Assembly: GCA_902798965.1 (NCBI GenBank)
Contig: CADBYS010000009.1
Coordinates: 1-64,000 of the forward strand
Direction of reading: 5' to 3'
DNA from: an uncultured Bacteroidales bacterium
GTDB lineage: Bacteria > Bacteroidota > Bacteroidia > Bacteroidales > Paludibacteraceae
DNA length: 64,000 bases
Both the position numbers and the translations under genes were made by a program. The notes under the pieces are model-generated. The model made no database searches, was not told the origin of the DNA, and was given only the letters and a program-made list of their open reading frames with translations. Below are positions 32,293 through 43,150 of the stretch, piece by piece (position 1 is the stretch's first letter; every line of letters starts with the position of its first letter).

Positions 32293-32365
<73 letters not shown>

Positions 32366-32431
32366 ATACTTCTAAAGCATTTTTTAGAGCGTTCTTTCGT
32401 TCTTCCGTCGCCGAAAGCCCAAAAGCGGATG

Positions 32432-32463
32432 CAAAAGTACTACAAATTTTTCAAATATGCAAA
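32432..32463 (-). promoter_or_regulatory. Promoter of the tRNA cluster
   Basis: On the minus strand TTTG (32460-32463) and TACTTTTG (32432-32439) are 20 bp apart. It would transcribe tRNA-Gly, tRNA-Leu (CAG) and tRNA-Leu (GAG) in that order, unless the spacer hairpins end transcripts between them. Confidence 0.65.
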
Positions 32464-32639
32464 TTTCTGCCCCAAAATACCCCAAAATTCCTCACTTTTC
32501 CCCAACTCTTGCAACATCAACCTTGCAAACGCAGTACTTTTATACACGATTTACTCGGGAATACGTCCCTGACTGTGAGCGTCAGCTCGCCTCCCCTTCT
32601 TTTTACTTTTTACCCTTCATTTTAGTCTCTCCTGGTCAT

Positions 32640-32694
32640 AGTAGGAAATTAGTAGGAAATTAGTAGGTTATTAGTAGGTGATTAGTAGGTGATA
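32640..32694. repeat. Five tandem 11-bp repeats
   Basis: The units AGTAGGAAATT (twice), AGTAGGTTATT, AGTAGGTGATT and AGTAGGTGATA follow each other without gaps. Eleven bp is close to one helical turn. The array lies about 200 bp upstream of the giant protein's promoter and could be an operator array or a slippage-prone tract. Confidence 0.8.
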
Positions 32695-32736
32695 ATTATA
32701 ATCAACGCCCGATCCTCACTCAGGTATGTTTATAGC

Positions 32737-32759
32737 TGATGGAGGCTGCCACCATCAGT
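32737..32759. other. Short hairpin upstream of the giant gene
   Basis: CTGATGG and CCATCAG form a 7-bp stem with a 9-nt loop. There is no T-run, so this is probably not a terminator. The remaining sequence to 32890 shows no gene. Confidence 0.4.
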
Positions 32760-32891
32760 GTTAATTTAGGTTTATTTTCTAAAAAAAATCATCGTTATTC
32801 GTAAAATCCGTACATTTTTGCCGCTTTCTGCGATATAAAGTGAGCAAAATGCACTAAATCCATGCCCGAAAATGCAAATTGTACACATTTT

Positions 32892-32923
32892 TTTGCTCTT
32901 CTCCTATATTTTTTGTAACTTTG
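32892..32923 (+). promoter_or_regulatory. Promoter of the giant secreted protein
   Basis: TTTG at 32892-32895 and TAACTTTG at 32916-32923, with 20 bp between. The untranslated leader would be about 135 nt and contains the 21-bp duplication at 33007-33048. Confidence 0.75.
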
Positions 32924-33006
32924 CGGGCGAAAATTAAAATTATTATAACCTATTATAATCCGACAAGGGGAACGCGAGTTTTTCTTGCGGATAGATTTAT
33001 ATATCC

Positions 33007-33048
33007 AAAAAACTATTTGGAGACTTAAAAAAACTATTTGGAGACTTA
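33007..33048. repeat. 21-bp tandem duplication in the leader of the giant gene
   Basis: AAAAAACTATTTGGAGACTT(A) occurs at 33007 and again at 33028 without change. It ends 16 bp before the chosen ATG. A TTG inside the second copy (33038) is in frame but is a less likely start. Confidence 0.75.
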
Positions 33049-33064
33049 TACATTCAAAACAACT

Positions 33065-36000
33065 ATGGGTATGAAAAAATACATTCAGGGAATGAACGGT
33101 AAAGCAAGTTATAGTGTACTCCGTACTTATGATGTACTCCGTACGCTTATTATCGTATTTTTCGTAGTGTTCGCTCCGTTGCGCGCACTCGCCGTGGGTT
33201 GGACTCCTACCGACGGTGGTTTGACAGCCAACCTCAAGATGGGTGAACAGATCTTGCTATCGGTAATGGTAGACGACAAGGAGTACTTCGTTATGAACTA
33301 CAACCGCTACACAGGTGGTCACTTCAATTATTCAGAAGGTTTATTTCTCAAGCTCCTTCCTCTGGGCACCGGTGTTACAGAAGCGCCGGAGATGGCTATT
33401 TGGACTGTCGATACAGCCTTGACACGTATTAGTGGCAACACTGATTATGCATTAGGAGGTATAGCTTATACTATCTGGAACGATGGCAAGACGCTTAAAA
33501 CCGGCGAAATGAACGGCACAGAGAGCCGATTCAGGTTCTATGGTAACTTGGTCGACGACATCCGCGACAAGGATGCCTGCGATGTGGTATTTGTTATCCC
33601 CACAGATCATGATGGCATCACATCATTCGACCCGAACAACACCTTGGGCAAAAACAATGCACCAGGGACTGCAAAAGGACGATTCAACGGCGCAACAGGT
33701 TATAACGCACAGTTGGGATTGAACTATCGCGAGGTTTATTGGCTTGTGAATGCCCGCAACAACGAGCCGCGTACTTACACCAATTTCGCATTGGTCACGT
33801 TCAACACAACTCAGGAAGACATCAAATTCAGTAAAAACGAGGCTACAGCCAAACCGGGTAGAGCGTACTATGCATATGCTGACGACAAGCATAAGCCGAC
33901 GCAACGTACCATTTTCCGTCTATATAGGTTAAACCCACCGTTCAACAGCTGCAACAGTTACTTCTTCGCCTACGACGAACAGGACTATCTCCGCTACCGT
34001 CAGTCGAACACGATGAACGACCTTACAGGCTGGAAGAAGACCTACACCATGGATCGTCTGCATTGTATGGAGCCTGAAGATATAGAAACCTCCTCACTTT
34101 TCCACACAGAGTGGATGTCTATACCCGCATCAGACAGTACATACTACTACGTTGGCTGGAACGATGACTACCGCCTGGCTCCGGAGACGATGGGTTCTGC
34201 CGGTGCTCATTCGCAGTTCACAAAGATTCGCGAGCTGCCGATGAAAGATTTAGCCGGCAAGAAAGCTCCTGCCGGCGCGTACGGACGAATGGTGGTTGAT
34301 ACCACCTCTTCTGTCGACAACTTAGGTGTCAGCTTTGAGCCCGCGGGTTACTTCCTCAAGGTCAGTACAGGTAAAAACGTACCCATGGTAAAGACCGGCG
34401 AGAATGAGTGGACAACTCTGGATATGTGGGAGCTTGACGAGGAATGGCTCAGTTATTCTATCAAAACCACGCTGATGACCGGTTCGGCATTCAGCGAGAC
34501 AGACCCGGGTGCAGATGTCGCAGGATGGAGTATAGATGTCGACGGCAGTTCCATCAAAATAAAGAACACCGAGACGACGGTATCAGCCGGTGTATCCGGC
34601 TACGCACAAATCACGACTAACGATAGTGAGCACCCAAACGGAAATATAGTTTTCGTTCGGGCAAACACCACGAGCAAACTTTCCTACGACAACAATGATT
34701 TCTTGGGTATTGAGATTCCGGATCAGTACCCGACAGGCGACAACACGTTCGTCATCGTACAAACTCCACGACTCAAAGCAGATTATACCTTTGACGGTTG
34801 GACGAGAGATGCAGCAGGTACAGGCAAGAAGTATCAAGCAGGTGATACAATTAACCTGTCTGGAGCAACTACGACTTTGTATGCCCAAGCCCACTACGAT
34901 GGCACCCTGCAGGTGGCTATTTCGTTCATGCAAGGCGGCAAGCGCTACTTCATCACGCACCCGAACTCATCTGCTCCGCGTTATGCCCGCGCACGGCATT
35001 TTGAGGATTGGGATAACACCTGGCAAGGTATGGCGAACGCCGAGAACGCTGACCCGAACTACATTAGTACCTTCGAGATGAGGATTCCTCCCTCCAATGA
35101 GTTGAAAGCTCATGGAGAAGAGCTTACGGATGCCGATACACTCCTGAAGATCACCGAGAAAGTCTTGGATCCGCGACGCTACACCATGAAGGGACACGAG
35201 GATACGCTAATGTTCTATGAGTTCTTTGCTCCTGCCAAAGACGAGTATATCGGATTGTATTATACAAATCCGAACACCATTCTTGCCAACAACACCTGGG
35301 CAGGTCTGTTTGAATCGAACAGGACGGATCTCACCACTACCGGTTGGCCGGACTACAAGACTCCGTATATTCCGAGTGCCAAACTACAATCAACACGCTA
35401 CGTCGAAGAGGAAGATCCTATTAATCATCCGGATTCGTTGACGCTCAAAAGGCGTAGTAACTACACCGAACCCTATATCAAGTACAACGCAACCGGCAAT
35501 CAGTTCGACGGCGTAGCATCAGTTGATGACGCAACAGCGTTCGACCTCTCTGCTGTGTCTGTAGCCGATGCCCACTACATTGTGCTGCCTGACACCTCAG
35601 AGATATGGCGCGATACTATCATCTTCGGCTATCATGAAAATCAGATAAGCGAAGAAGTGTGGTCGAAACTCATTGGCAAGCAACTGATGGCGGTAATGCG
35701 CGTTGGAGCGGACACCGTATATTTCCACCCCAATCGCAAGAAGATTATCAACACTCCGCAAGACTTGTATCTCTCCACGGATTTCCGTCTGACACAAAAT
35801 TTCGAATTGATCCGCGACAGTCGTGTCAGCAGCGCATTACCTACCGGCGACAGCGTAATGGTGGAAGAGACCAAGGACTATTGGTGTAACAACATCGTGA
35901 GCGGTAACACCAGTCCGATGGATGTGAAGGATGCCGGCGGCAACTATATCGATGTCATTGACAAGTTCCGCATCAGCCTCAGCCACGGCAGCATCAGTAA

Positions 36001-39000
36001 GATCAAGGAGTACCGCGGTCGCTGGAAGAAAGGCGCACCGGGATTGACGGTCAACGCCAATGGTTCTGCACGTTATCGCGACATCGTCATCATCACCAAA
36101 ACCTACCACTACGGCGATACGCTTACCCGTCTTGTGCTCACGCCCGTACAGGATAACTACAGCTTTAGCCCGTTGGCAAACACAAGCCAGCGGCTGAACT
36201 TCAAACTGATCAGGGAAAGATACATCGAATTGCTGGATGTTAATAACAAAGTAACAGCTGAAAAGATTGTAGCCTCCAAGGATACCACCAGCCTCCTCGG
36301 TCTTGCACCCGGATCATGCTCATTCTCATCAGGCGATGCAGGCGCAAGTTCGTATTTCACCATCAGCAATGCCGATGGAGCATCGGTACGTGATCATATC
36401 ACCCTCATCACCAAGAGCGAGAACGTGGAAAGTTTTCGCAACGATACAATGACCGTTACCACAACGGTCACAATGGATGGCAAGAATTACAACGTATCCA
36501 CTTCCGTTCCCTTGACGCAAGCGGCATTGGCAGCCGGCAACGAGCTTATATGGTCGGTTGTGTACAACAAGGCACGCTATTTCATCATGGCGGTGAACAA
36601 CGGTTCGAGTACTTCGCTGCAATTCCGTCAGTTTACCAAACGCGACAACACGCTATACAAGCTGAATAGTTGGACAGCGCTGGTTAAAGGCGCCAACGCA
36701 GGCAACAATAGCGACGGCAAGTACATCACACCATGGATCTTCGCCTACCCCAATGCCGAAGATAATAAGCAACTTACGCTCAAGACCGAAAGCGGCATTA
36801 ATAAGTTCTTCGCTATTTCCGGTTCTACGCCAACGTTGGGAGATGCGCCATCCACGATAACGTACGAATACGACACCATCTACACCAACAGCAATGCCAA
36901 CTTCGAGGAGCAGGTGCGAATCAAGTACGAGACTAATAAATGGCTGAAGTTCAATGGTAGTGCACTTACGCTCACAGAAAACAAGAATGAAGCCTCTGTA
37001 TTCTCGTGGGGTTACCTGCAAACAGAGTACAGCTTGCTTAACAATGGTGACTACCCCAACCAAAGCGAAGCAGTATTCGACTACAACAACACCGGCTCCG
37101 CGGATATCCAAACACGCTATCAGGCTTACCGTGAGTACTCCACTCTGCTCGACAACACCCTTACCTATCTCTGCCGCAAGGTAGAGACACGTATCGACAG
37201 CCTGACGGATGCTACCAAAGAGTGGAAAACCGCATATACGATAACCCGCAAACCGGATGGTCGTACGTTTGATAGCGGTTCAACCCCGTCCCCTGCGGTC
37301 AGCGGACTCGGCATAACCACCGATGCCGCTACCCTGGTTACCACGGTCACCCCCGGATCGGCTACCAGTCCTACCAATGTGAAGATTGGTGGTAAGTATG
37401 TCAACATCGTCGATACATTGATCATGACGCTTACGGAATCTGCACCGCAAACCTATCGCTTCAAGGGCGATTGGAGCAGCTTCAAGTCTATCAGCGATGC
37501 GACCCTGAAGATTCCTTTGGTACGTATGACTTACCATACCGCTTCCTTCGATTCTATCGTCTGCACCGTGGACGAAAGCCAAAACAACTATTCCTTCCCT
37601 CCCGACGGTAAGGACGAGACTTACGTGTTTAGGCTCAGCACCATACACAAGACAGGTAGTCAAGTGCTGGATGTGGACAACCATGTGGTGCACGTTTCCA
37701 GTGCAACAAGCGCCAATATCACTCGCGACAAGGATGCAAGCAATACGGGTATGCACCTCAACAACAAAAATCTGGCCGAGGTGCGACTGGTCGATGAGTA
37801 TGGTAATACGCCTACCTGGTGCGCTATCACCGATAAAGGCGACAGTACCATTACCGTGAAATGTTTGGCGGACGGTATCCGTTCGCCGCGTACCGCATAC
37901 ATCTATCTGGCATACATCATCACGTTGAATGGCGAGATGAAATTCGTCAACTACCGTCTTACCGTATCGCAAAACAGTCTGTTCTCCTACGGTGCACTAC
38001 AGACGCTTATCCACAGCAACGGTGCATCCGGCGACAAGAAGATGGACAATGGTATGCAACAGGTTCACGAGAACAAACGTATCCTGTACTACTACCCCGA
38101 ACAAGATGTCGAATTACCTGTTCGCGAGCGTTCATTCTACGGATGGTGGCGCTGGTACCGCGAGGGAAAAGATGCTGCGGGCGTTGATGTATCCGATACC
38201 GATGTACCCGATGCATTGTGGCGTACGCCGCCACGCAACGTGGGTAAATTCGACTTCCCGTACCGAAAGATCGTTGTGGACTCAACGTGGGTGGATCCGG
38301 AAGATACAACGAAAGGCAAAAAGCCGAATCGAACCATGGGACGATGGACTGTCTTCCACTACAAGTCGAAGGATTATAACAACAAACAGGATCCTCCCTC
38401 TAAGAACCCGCGTGTGGCTCCACCGATCACGGAATTTGGCGTAGCTACCAAACCGACACTAACGTATGCAGTGGACATCAGTAACTACTACGACAATCTG
38501 CCGCTGTCCGTCAAAAATAAGAACCAAGTGGATGTCGACATGATGGACACCATGCCCGAAATCATTGAGCCGACCCTTTCGTTGCGCGAGATTTTCGAGT
38601 TGCACCCATGGACGGAGATGGCGGATACCTTGGATCATTATAAGTACGAAGAGACAACAGATGCCGGCAAAGAAAACGGAAGCACGACCTACAACCGCAA
38701 GTACATGGAGGATCACGTGTTGATGGCACCTATCGGCAACCGTCTGCTGCTGCGTACCGAGCAACGCTACAACCTCGAAAACATTCAGAAAACCCAACAA
38801 TCCGAGTCGCTGTTGGGCTACTACATGCACGATGACAACCGCACATCGTGGAGTAGCAATCCCATGCGTAAAGACACGATGATCTGGTGCGGAGGTTGGG
38901 ATTCAGATTGCAAGTGGTATACCTACAATCCGAACACAAAAACCTATGCGGCTTGTACGTACAGCGTTACCGAGGGTGACGACTTCCTCAACGTACCGGC

Positions 39001-42000
39001 TAAAGCAAGTATCCCTGTCGGCAAGGAGTTCGATACTGTCTATTATTTCTTGCGCGCACGGAGTTGGAAATCTACCTTCGAAAGCGTTGCCGATAATTCG
39101 CCCGTACACTACGAAGAAGGCGACTATTGGTTCAACATATGCCGCTATATGGTCATCTACCATAACCCCAACAAGTACGGTCCGAAACTCGAAACGAAAG
39201 TCAAAGGCGTGGATAAAGCCATCATGACCAACGACGAGATAGAGCAGACCTACGAGGTGCTTGAGAAACTCGACTTCGATTACAACAAACCCGGCAGCGA
39301 TTACATGGTTTATCCTCACCCGCTGCCATGGGCGGATGCCTCGTACGGTTTCACTTATCCCGAAACTTCCGCGTTACCGCATAACCGCTACCACGACGAG
39401 TCGGACTTCCCGAATGGTGGTGAGTATGGCTTGATTAACCGTATCCCCTATAGCTCGTTCTGGCACAAGATGGAACAGCACGGCGGTGCAGCCAACGGAT
39501 ACATGATCTACTGCGACGGTATGGCCTCCGCCGGTCAGGTGGCAGCACTTACCCTGCACACCAACCTCTGCGCCGGACAACAGATGTACTTCTCTGGCTA
39601 CGTATGCAACCCCAGCAGCCAAAAGAATAAGTCCAACCCGAACTTCACATTCTCCGTACAAGGCTCAACCAACGGCATTACATGGGACGACATAACGGAG
39701 TACACCACGGGAGATATCGTGCCGTCCACCCAGTGGAGGCAGATACTCTTCCCCATCAACTACAACCATGCAAAGGACTACACGTACTTCCGCGTGCGTA
39801 TTTATAATGTAGCTGTCAGCTTCGATGGCAACGACTTTATTATCGACGATATGCGCGTATTCGCTACCCGACCGCCGCTGATTGCATACCAGGCACAAAC
39901 CAAGTGCGTCGAGATAGGCGACAAGGACTCTATCACCCAAGTGGTACTGCGTGTCGACTATCAGGGATTCACCAGTAAAGAATACAACAACGAAGACGTA
40001 TATTACACCATTCAGAAGATCAAGGGGGCAGATACTTCATTTGTAAAGATGGAAGATCATTATATCAACGAGCAGACAGACGTAGCAGATGCACCTTCCG
40101 TCTTCGGACATATCCACACGCCTGCACATGATTACGTGCCAGCTCATGCAGACTCCATATTCTCCAATATCGACGATCTCGTAGCTCGTTTCGACTCAAC
40201 CGCACCACCGAAAGCGGCTACACAGTTCAAGCAAGGATATATTTACGAGAACGTTGAAGGGACTATGCGTCCGGTGATGTATGTGGTTCACGAGGCGAAG
40301 ATGACTTCCGACAACGACTACAAGGTGCGCATGTCGCTTAACTTCAGACAGCTGACGAGTAGTATCTGCGCTATGACCAGTAATCTGAAGGTTACCAACA
40401 AAATGCTGCTTGAGCTCAACGGCGAGGAGCAAGACGAAAGGGAGATAACGAATATGTGTGCCAACACCACCTACGATATCAGTATGCGCGTCAAGGGAAC
40501 ATTGTACCTCGATAGCGTCGCACCGATCGAGCTCAACGGCACATGCCATAACGACTGGCTCGTTAAAGGTGACACAAGCAGGCTGACAAGTGCAACGACA
40601 TATGGCTATTCATATGATGACATCGTCAAGGTCGTAACGAAAATCTTGCGCTGCGAGCCGAACACCACTACGAATGCCAACCAGTTTGCTCCGAACTTCT
40701 CATCCGTCAGCCGAGCAGAGATGCACCGCATACAAAATATACAGAATGTGAAGCTTACAACAAGCGACTCTGCATACGTCGTACTCCGCAATCTGGTCAA
40801 CAACGGGCACCTCATTCTCTATCAGTCCAAACTGACGGAAACGGTTGCCAAGGATAATTCAATTGAGTTTGTGGTTATGCCTATCCTCGGTACAGGTACG
40901 GATGTTGTACGTAACGCCAACGTCGATGTATGCCCCAACCCCATATATATCAAGCTCACATCCAATAAGGGCGGATTGATACCTATGAGCATCGGAGGCG
41001 CGCGCGACGGACTAACGCCGACTATCCTTGCCAGCTCGGATGGAGCAGCCAACGAGATAACCGTGCGCGTCGATTCGATCATGAGTACCGTGAAGTTGGA
41101 CTCCATCATCACGCTGCACTCAACCAACGATCCGAATTATCTGGAAGGCATCCACTCGCTCAGGTTGATACCGGATAGCACCCGTTATGCCAAAAAGGGA
41201 GCAACGATCCGTCTGCGCCCCGCCAGAACCAACAACTTTGTGATGCGTGAGGGGTACAGCTACACCTTCGACATCACGATGCTCACGATGTTAGGCAACA
41301 CGAACTGGGGTGTCGAGGAAGGCAACTGCCCTGTAGGTACCGTGCCCTTCACCGTTTCCGTTGTACCCGATAACCTGCGCTGGGATCCGCAGTCAGCCGA
41401 GAACAGCAAGTGGAACAACCCCGAGAACTGGATTGGTATCACGCAGGAGAACAAGCCCATCCATGAGGATGCACGCTTCGCGCCTTTGTCAACTACCAAT
41501 GTCGTTATTTCTCCCCTTGATGAAGGATTACCTTATCCTACTATCCCTGCAACGATAGAATCGGTGGACTCTGTGAAGCAGACAGGTTTCGAGTACAACC
41601 AGTGTAATGCCATCCGCTTCTTGCCCGGCACAGCTTTGGGACAACAGCAGAACCTGACGTACACCAATGCCATCATCGACATGCAAATGCCGAACAGGAA
41701 GTGGGCAATGCGTGCCGCGCCTGTAGCAGGTATGCTCACCGGTGACGTCTTTATGTCCGAGGCCGACCTCAACTGGGAGACCTCACCATGGGAGGTTGGC
41801 GCGTTCGATGCTACAGGACGTAACTACCAGACAGGCAACGCTTCGTTCTGGCTATCGCTCTACAGCCGCGGGATAATTAACTACGGCAACGGAGCAGCAC
41901 AAGATACGCTATCTGCCGATGCACAGTGGACAAAAGTCACCAACGGTATGACCATGCCGCTGATGCCCGCACAAGGCTTTGCGGTATATTCCCGCACTGC

Positions 42001-43150
42001 CTCGGGTAAGGACGCAGTAGTACGTCTGCCAAAGAACGACGACATCTACTACTATTACTCCGCCTACGGCGATAAGATGGACGACCATTACGAGCATAAC
42101 TTGTGCGATTTGCGTAACTCTGCAGAGTTGGCTAATGGCAATGCAGGCAAACTTGCCTTCCATCCCGCAACCACCTCGCAGGCATACACCCTGACCAACG
42201 AGGTAGCATCCAACTTGTTCGTGTTCGGTAATCCCACCATGGGCTACATTGATATCTGGGGCTTCATTGCCGATAATAAGGTGGCAGCTAACCTTACGGA
42301 GGAGATCGATTATCTCGACGAGAGCGGCGATGCCAGCATCTACCGCACCGTTTCCAAGGCAACGGCTGAGGGCGTTGGTTCCGAAGATGTGCTCACCAAC
42401 CACGCACGTTACTTGCCGCCGATGCACGTGATGGTGCTCAAGTCAGCATCGGGTACGTCAATCAGCGTCACGCTCAACGCTAACCGCATCGTTACCGACC
42501 CGAGCCAGAAGGCTGCGCGCCCGGCATCCGCACCGCGCCGCGCAAGCAGCAACGGCCTGAGCAAGGGTATAATGACCGTCACGGCCATCAACCCCGTATC
42601 GCCGCGTTGCAACTCGCGTCTGCTGCTCGGTCAGGGCTACCACGCATCCATTCTCGATGGTGAGGATGCTATGCTCACAACGGTGAACATCGATAACTAC
42701 ACCAACAATACTACTCCCTCCACGCCGTTCAACATCTACGCGGTGGAAAACAACTACGGACTCAGTATTGATCTGCGCGACCAGATTCAGAACGTGCCCC
42801 TGTCCTTCTACATGAGCGATCTGCCGTTCAGCCCCGTTACGCAGCTGTGGTTCACAGGTGTCAACAATATCGATGGAGAGCTCGTACTCTACGACTCCTA
42901 CAACGGCAGCGAACGACGCATCATCGACGGTATACGCCTGGATATCGAAACGCCCGAGCAGAGCCATGAGGTGCGCTACTACATCCGCCGCCGTGGATTT
43001 GACCCCAACGACCCGACAACACCTGTTGCCACGGCTGTTGAAACCAACGAACTGGAAGATATACCCGTAACAAAAATACTACGCGAAGGACAAGTACTTA
43101 TTTTGCGTGATGGACATATCTACACCACGCTCGGACAAAAACTGAAATGA
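33065..43150 (+). CDS. Giant secreted surface protein (3361 residues) with RDG-type C-terminal motif
   Basis: The ATG at 33065 is followed by a basic region and a hydrophobic segment (about 35-52, L-I-I-V-F-F-V-V-F-A-P-L-R-A-L-A) that forms a signal peptide. The protein has diverged internal repeats: a Y-F-I/V-M module (near 60, 620 and 1165) and a pair around T-Y-H-x5-D-(T/S)-x13-N-Y-S-F (near 1020 and 1490). A galactose-binding-like stretch (D-F-I-I-D-D-M-R-V-F) lies near 2260, and W-N-N-P-E-N-W near 2785. The last 25 residues carry K-I-L-R-E-G, R-D-G-H-I-Y and G-Q-K-L-K, a motif shared with the protein at 52767. This resembles type IX secretion tails in position, but function is unknown. 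The stop overlaps the next gene. Confidence 0.85.
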   Translation: MGMKKYIQGMNGKASYSVLRTYDVLRTLIIVFFVVFAPLRALAVGWTPTDGGLTANLKMGEQILLSVMVDDKEYFVMNYNRYTGGHFNYSEGLFLKLLPLGTGVTEAPEMAIWTVDTALTRISGNTDYALGGIAYTIWNDGKTLKTGEMNGTESRFRFYGNLVDDIRDKDACDVVFVIPTDHDGITSFDPNNTLGKNNAPGTAKGRFNGATGYNAQLGLNYREVYWLVNARNNEPRTYTNFALVTFNTTQEDIKFSKNEATAKPGRAYYAYADDKHKPTQRTIFRLYRLNPPFNSCNSYFFAYDEQDYLRYRQSNTMNDLTGWKKTYTMDRLHCMEPEDIETSSLFHTEWMSIPASDSTYYYVGWNDDYRLAPETMGSAGAHSQFTKIRELPMKDLAGKKAPAGAYGRMVVDTTSSVDNLGVSFEPAGYFLKVSTGKNVPMVKTGENEWTTLDMWELDEEWLSYSIKTTLMTGSAFSETDPGADVAGWSIDVDGSSIKIKNTETTVSAGVSGYAQITTNDSEHPNGNIVFVRANTTSKLSYDNNDFLGIEIPDQYPTGDNTFVIVQTPRLKADYTFDGWTRDAAGTGKKYQAGDTINLSGATTTLYAQAHYDGTLQVAISFMQGGKRYFITHPNSSAPRYARARHFEDWDNTWQGMANAENADPNYISTFEMRIPPSNELKAHGEELTDADTLLKITEKVLDPRRYTMKGHEDTLMFYEFFAPAKDEYIGLYYTNPNTILANNTWAGLFESNRTDLTTTGWPDYKTPYIPSAKLQSTRYVEEEDPINHPDSLTLKRRSNYTEPYIKYNATGNQFDGVASVDDATAFDLSAVSVADAHYIVLPDTSEIWRDTIIFGYHENQISEEVWSKLIGKQLMAVMRVGADTVYFHPNRKKIINTPQDLYLSTDFRLTQNFELIRDSRVSSALPTGDSVMVEETKDYWCNNIVSGNTSPMDVKDAGGNYIDVIDKFRISLSHGSISKIKEYRGRWKKGAPGLTVNANGSARYRDIVIITKTYHYGDTLTRLVLTPVQDNYSFSPLANTSQRLNFKLIRERYIELLDVNNKVTAEKIVASKDTTSLLGLAPGSCSFSSGDAGASSYFTISNADGASVRDHITLITKSENVESFRNDTMTVTTTVTMDGKNYNVSTSVPLTQAALAAGNELIWSVVYNKARYFIMAVNNGSSTSLQFRQFTKRDNTLYKLNSWTALVKGANAGNNSDGKYITPWIFAYPNAEDNKQLTLKTESGINKFFAISGSTPTLGDAPSTITYEYDTIYTNSNANFEEQVRIKYETNKWLKFNGSALTLTENKNEASVFSWGYLQTEYSLLNNGDYPNQSEAVFDYNNTGSADIQTRYQAYREYSTLLDNTLTYLCRKVETRIDSLTDATKEWKTAYTITRKPDGRTFDSGSTPSPAVSGLGITTDAATLVTTVTPGSATSPTNVKIGGKYVNIVDTLIMTLTESAPQTYRFKGDWSSFKSISDATLKIPLVRMTYHTASFDSIVCTVDESQNNYSFPPDGKDETYVFRLSTIHKTGSQVLDVDNHVVHVSSATSANITRDKDASNTGMHLNNKNLAEVRLVDEYGNTPTWCAITDKGDSTITVKCLADGIRSPRTAYIYLAYIITLNGEMKFVNYRLTVSQNSLFSYGALQTLIHSNGASGDKKMDNGMQQVHENKRILYYYPEQDVELPVRERSFYGWWRWYREGKDAAGVDVSDTDVPDALWRTPPRNVGKFDFPYRKIVVDSTWVDPEDTTKGKKPNRTMGRWTVFHYKSKDYNNKQDPPSKNPRVAPPITEFGVATKPTLTYAVDISNYYDNLPLSVKNKNQVDVDMMDTMPEIIEPTLSLREIFELHPWTEMADTLDHYKYEETTDAGKENGSTTYNRKYMEDHVLMAPIGNRLLLRTEQRYNLENIQKTQQSESLLGYYMHDDNRTSWSSNPMRKDTMIWCGGWDSDCKWYTYNPNTKTYAACTYSVTEGDDFLNVPAKASIPVGKEFDTVYYFLRARSWKSTFESVADNSPVHYEEGDYWFNICRYMVIYHNPNKYGPKLETKVKGVDKAIMTNDEIEQTYEVLEKLDFDYNKPGSDYMVYPHPLPWADASYGFTYPETSALPHNRYHDESDFPNGGEYGLINRIPYSSFWHKMEQHGGAANGYMIYCDGMASAGQVAALTLHTNLCAGQQMYFSGYVCNPSSQKNKSNPNFTFSVQGSTNGITWDDITEYTTGDIVPSTQWRQILFPINYNHAKDYTYFRVRIYNVAVSFDGNDFIIDDMRVFATRPPLIAYQAQTKCVEIGDKDSITQVVLRVDYQGFTSKEYNNEDVYYTIQKIKGADTSFVKMEDHYINEQTDVADAPSVFGHIHTPAHDYVPAHADSIFSNIDDLVARFDSTAPPKAATQFKQGYIYENVEGTMRPVMYVVHEAKMTSDNDYKVRMSLNFRQLTSSICAMTSNLKVTNKMLLELNGEEQDEREITNMCANTTYDISMRVKGTLYLDSVAPIELNGTCHNDWLVKGDTSRLTSATTYGYSYDDIVKVVTKILRCEPNTTTNANQFAPNFSSVSRAEMHRIQNIQNVKLTTSDSAYVVLRNLVNNGHLILYQSKLTETVAKDNSIEFVVMPILGTGTDVVRNANVDVCPNPIYIKLTSNKGGLIPMSIGGARDGLTPTILASSDGAANEITVRVDSIMSTVKLDSIITLHSTNDPNYLEGIHSLRLIPDSTRYAKKGATIRLRPARTNNFVMREGYSYTFDITMLTMLGNTNWGVEEGNCPVGTVPFTVSVVPDNLRWDPQSAENSKWNNPENWIGITQENKPIHEDARFAPLSTTNVVISPLDEGLPYPTIPATIESVDSVKQTGFEYNQCNAIRFLPGTALGQQQNLTYTNAIIDMQMPNRKWAMRAAPVAGMLTGDVFMSEADLNWETSPWEVGAFDATGRNYQTGNASFWLSLYSRGIINYGNGAAQDTLSADAQWTKVTNGMTMPLMPAQGFAVYSRTASGKDAVVRLPKNDDIYYYYSAYGDKMDDHYEHNLCDLRNSAELANGNAGKLAFHPATTSQAYTLTNEVASNLFVFGNPTMGYIDIWGFIADNKVAANLTEEIDYLDESGDASIYRTVSKATAEGVGSEDVLTNHARYLPPMHVMVLKSASGTSISVTLNANRIVTDPSQKAARPASAPRRASSNGLSKGIMTVTAINPVSPRCNSRLLLGQGYHASILDGEDAMLTTVNIDNYTNNTTPSTPFNIYAVENNYGLSIDLRDQIQNVPLSFYMSDLPFSPVTQLWFTGVNNIDGELVLYDSYNGSERRIIDGIRLDIETPEQSHEVRYYIRRRGFDPNDPTTPVATAVETNELEDIPVTKILREGQVLILRDGHIYTTLGQKLK

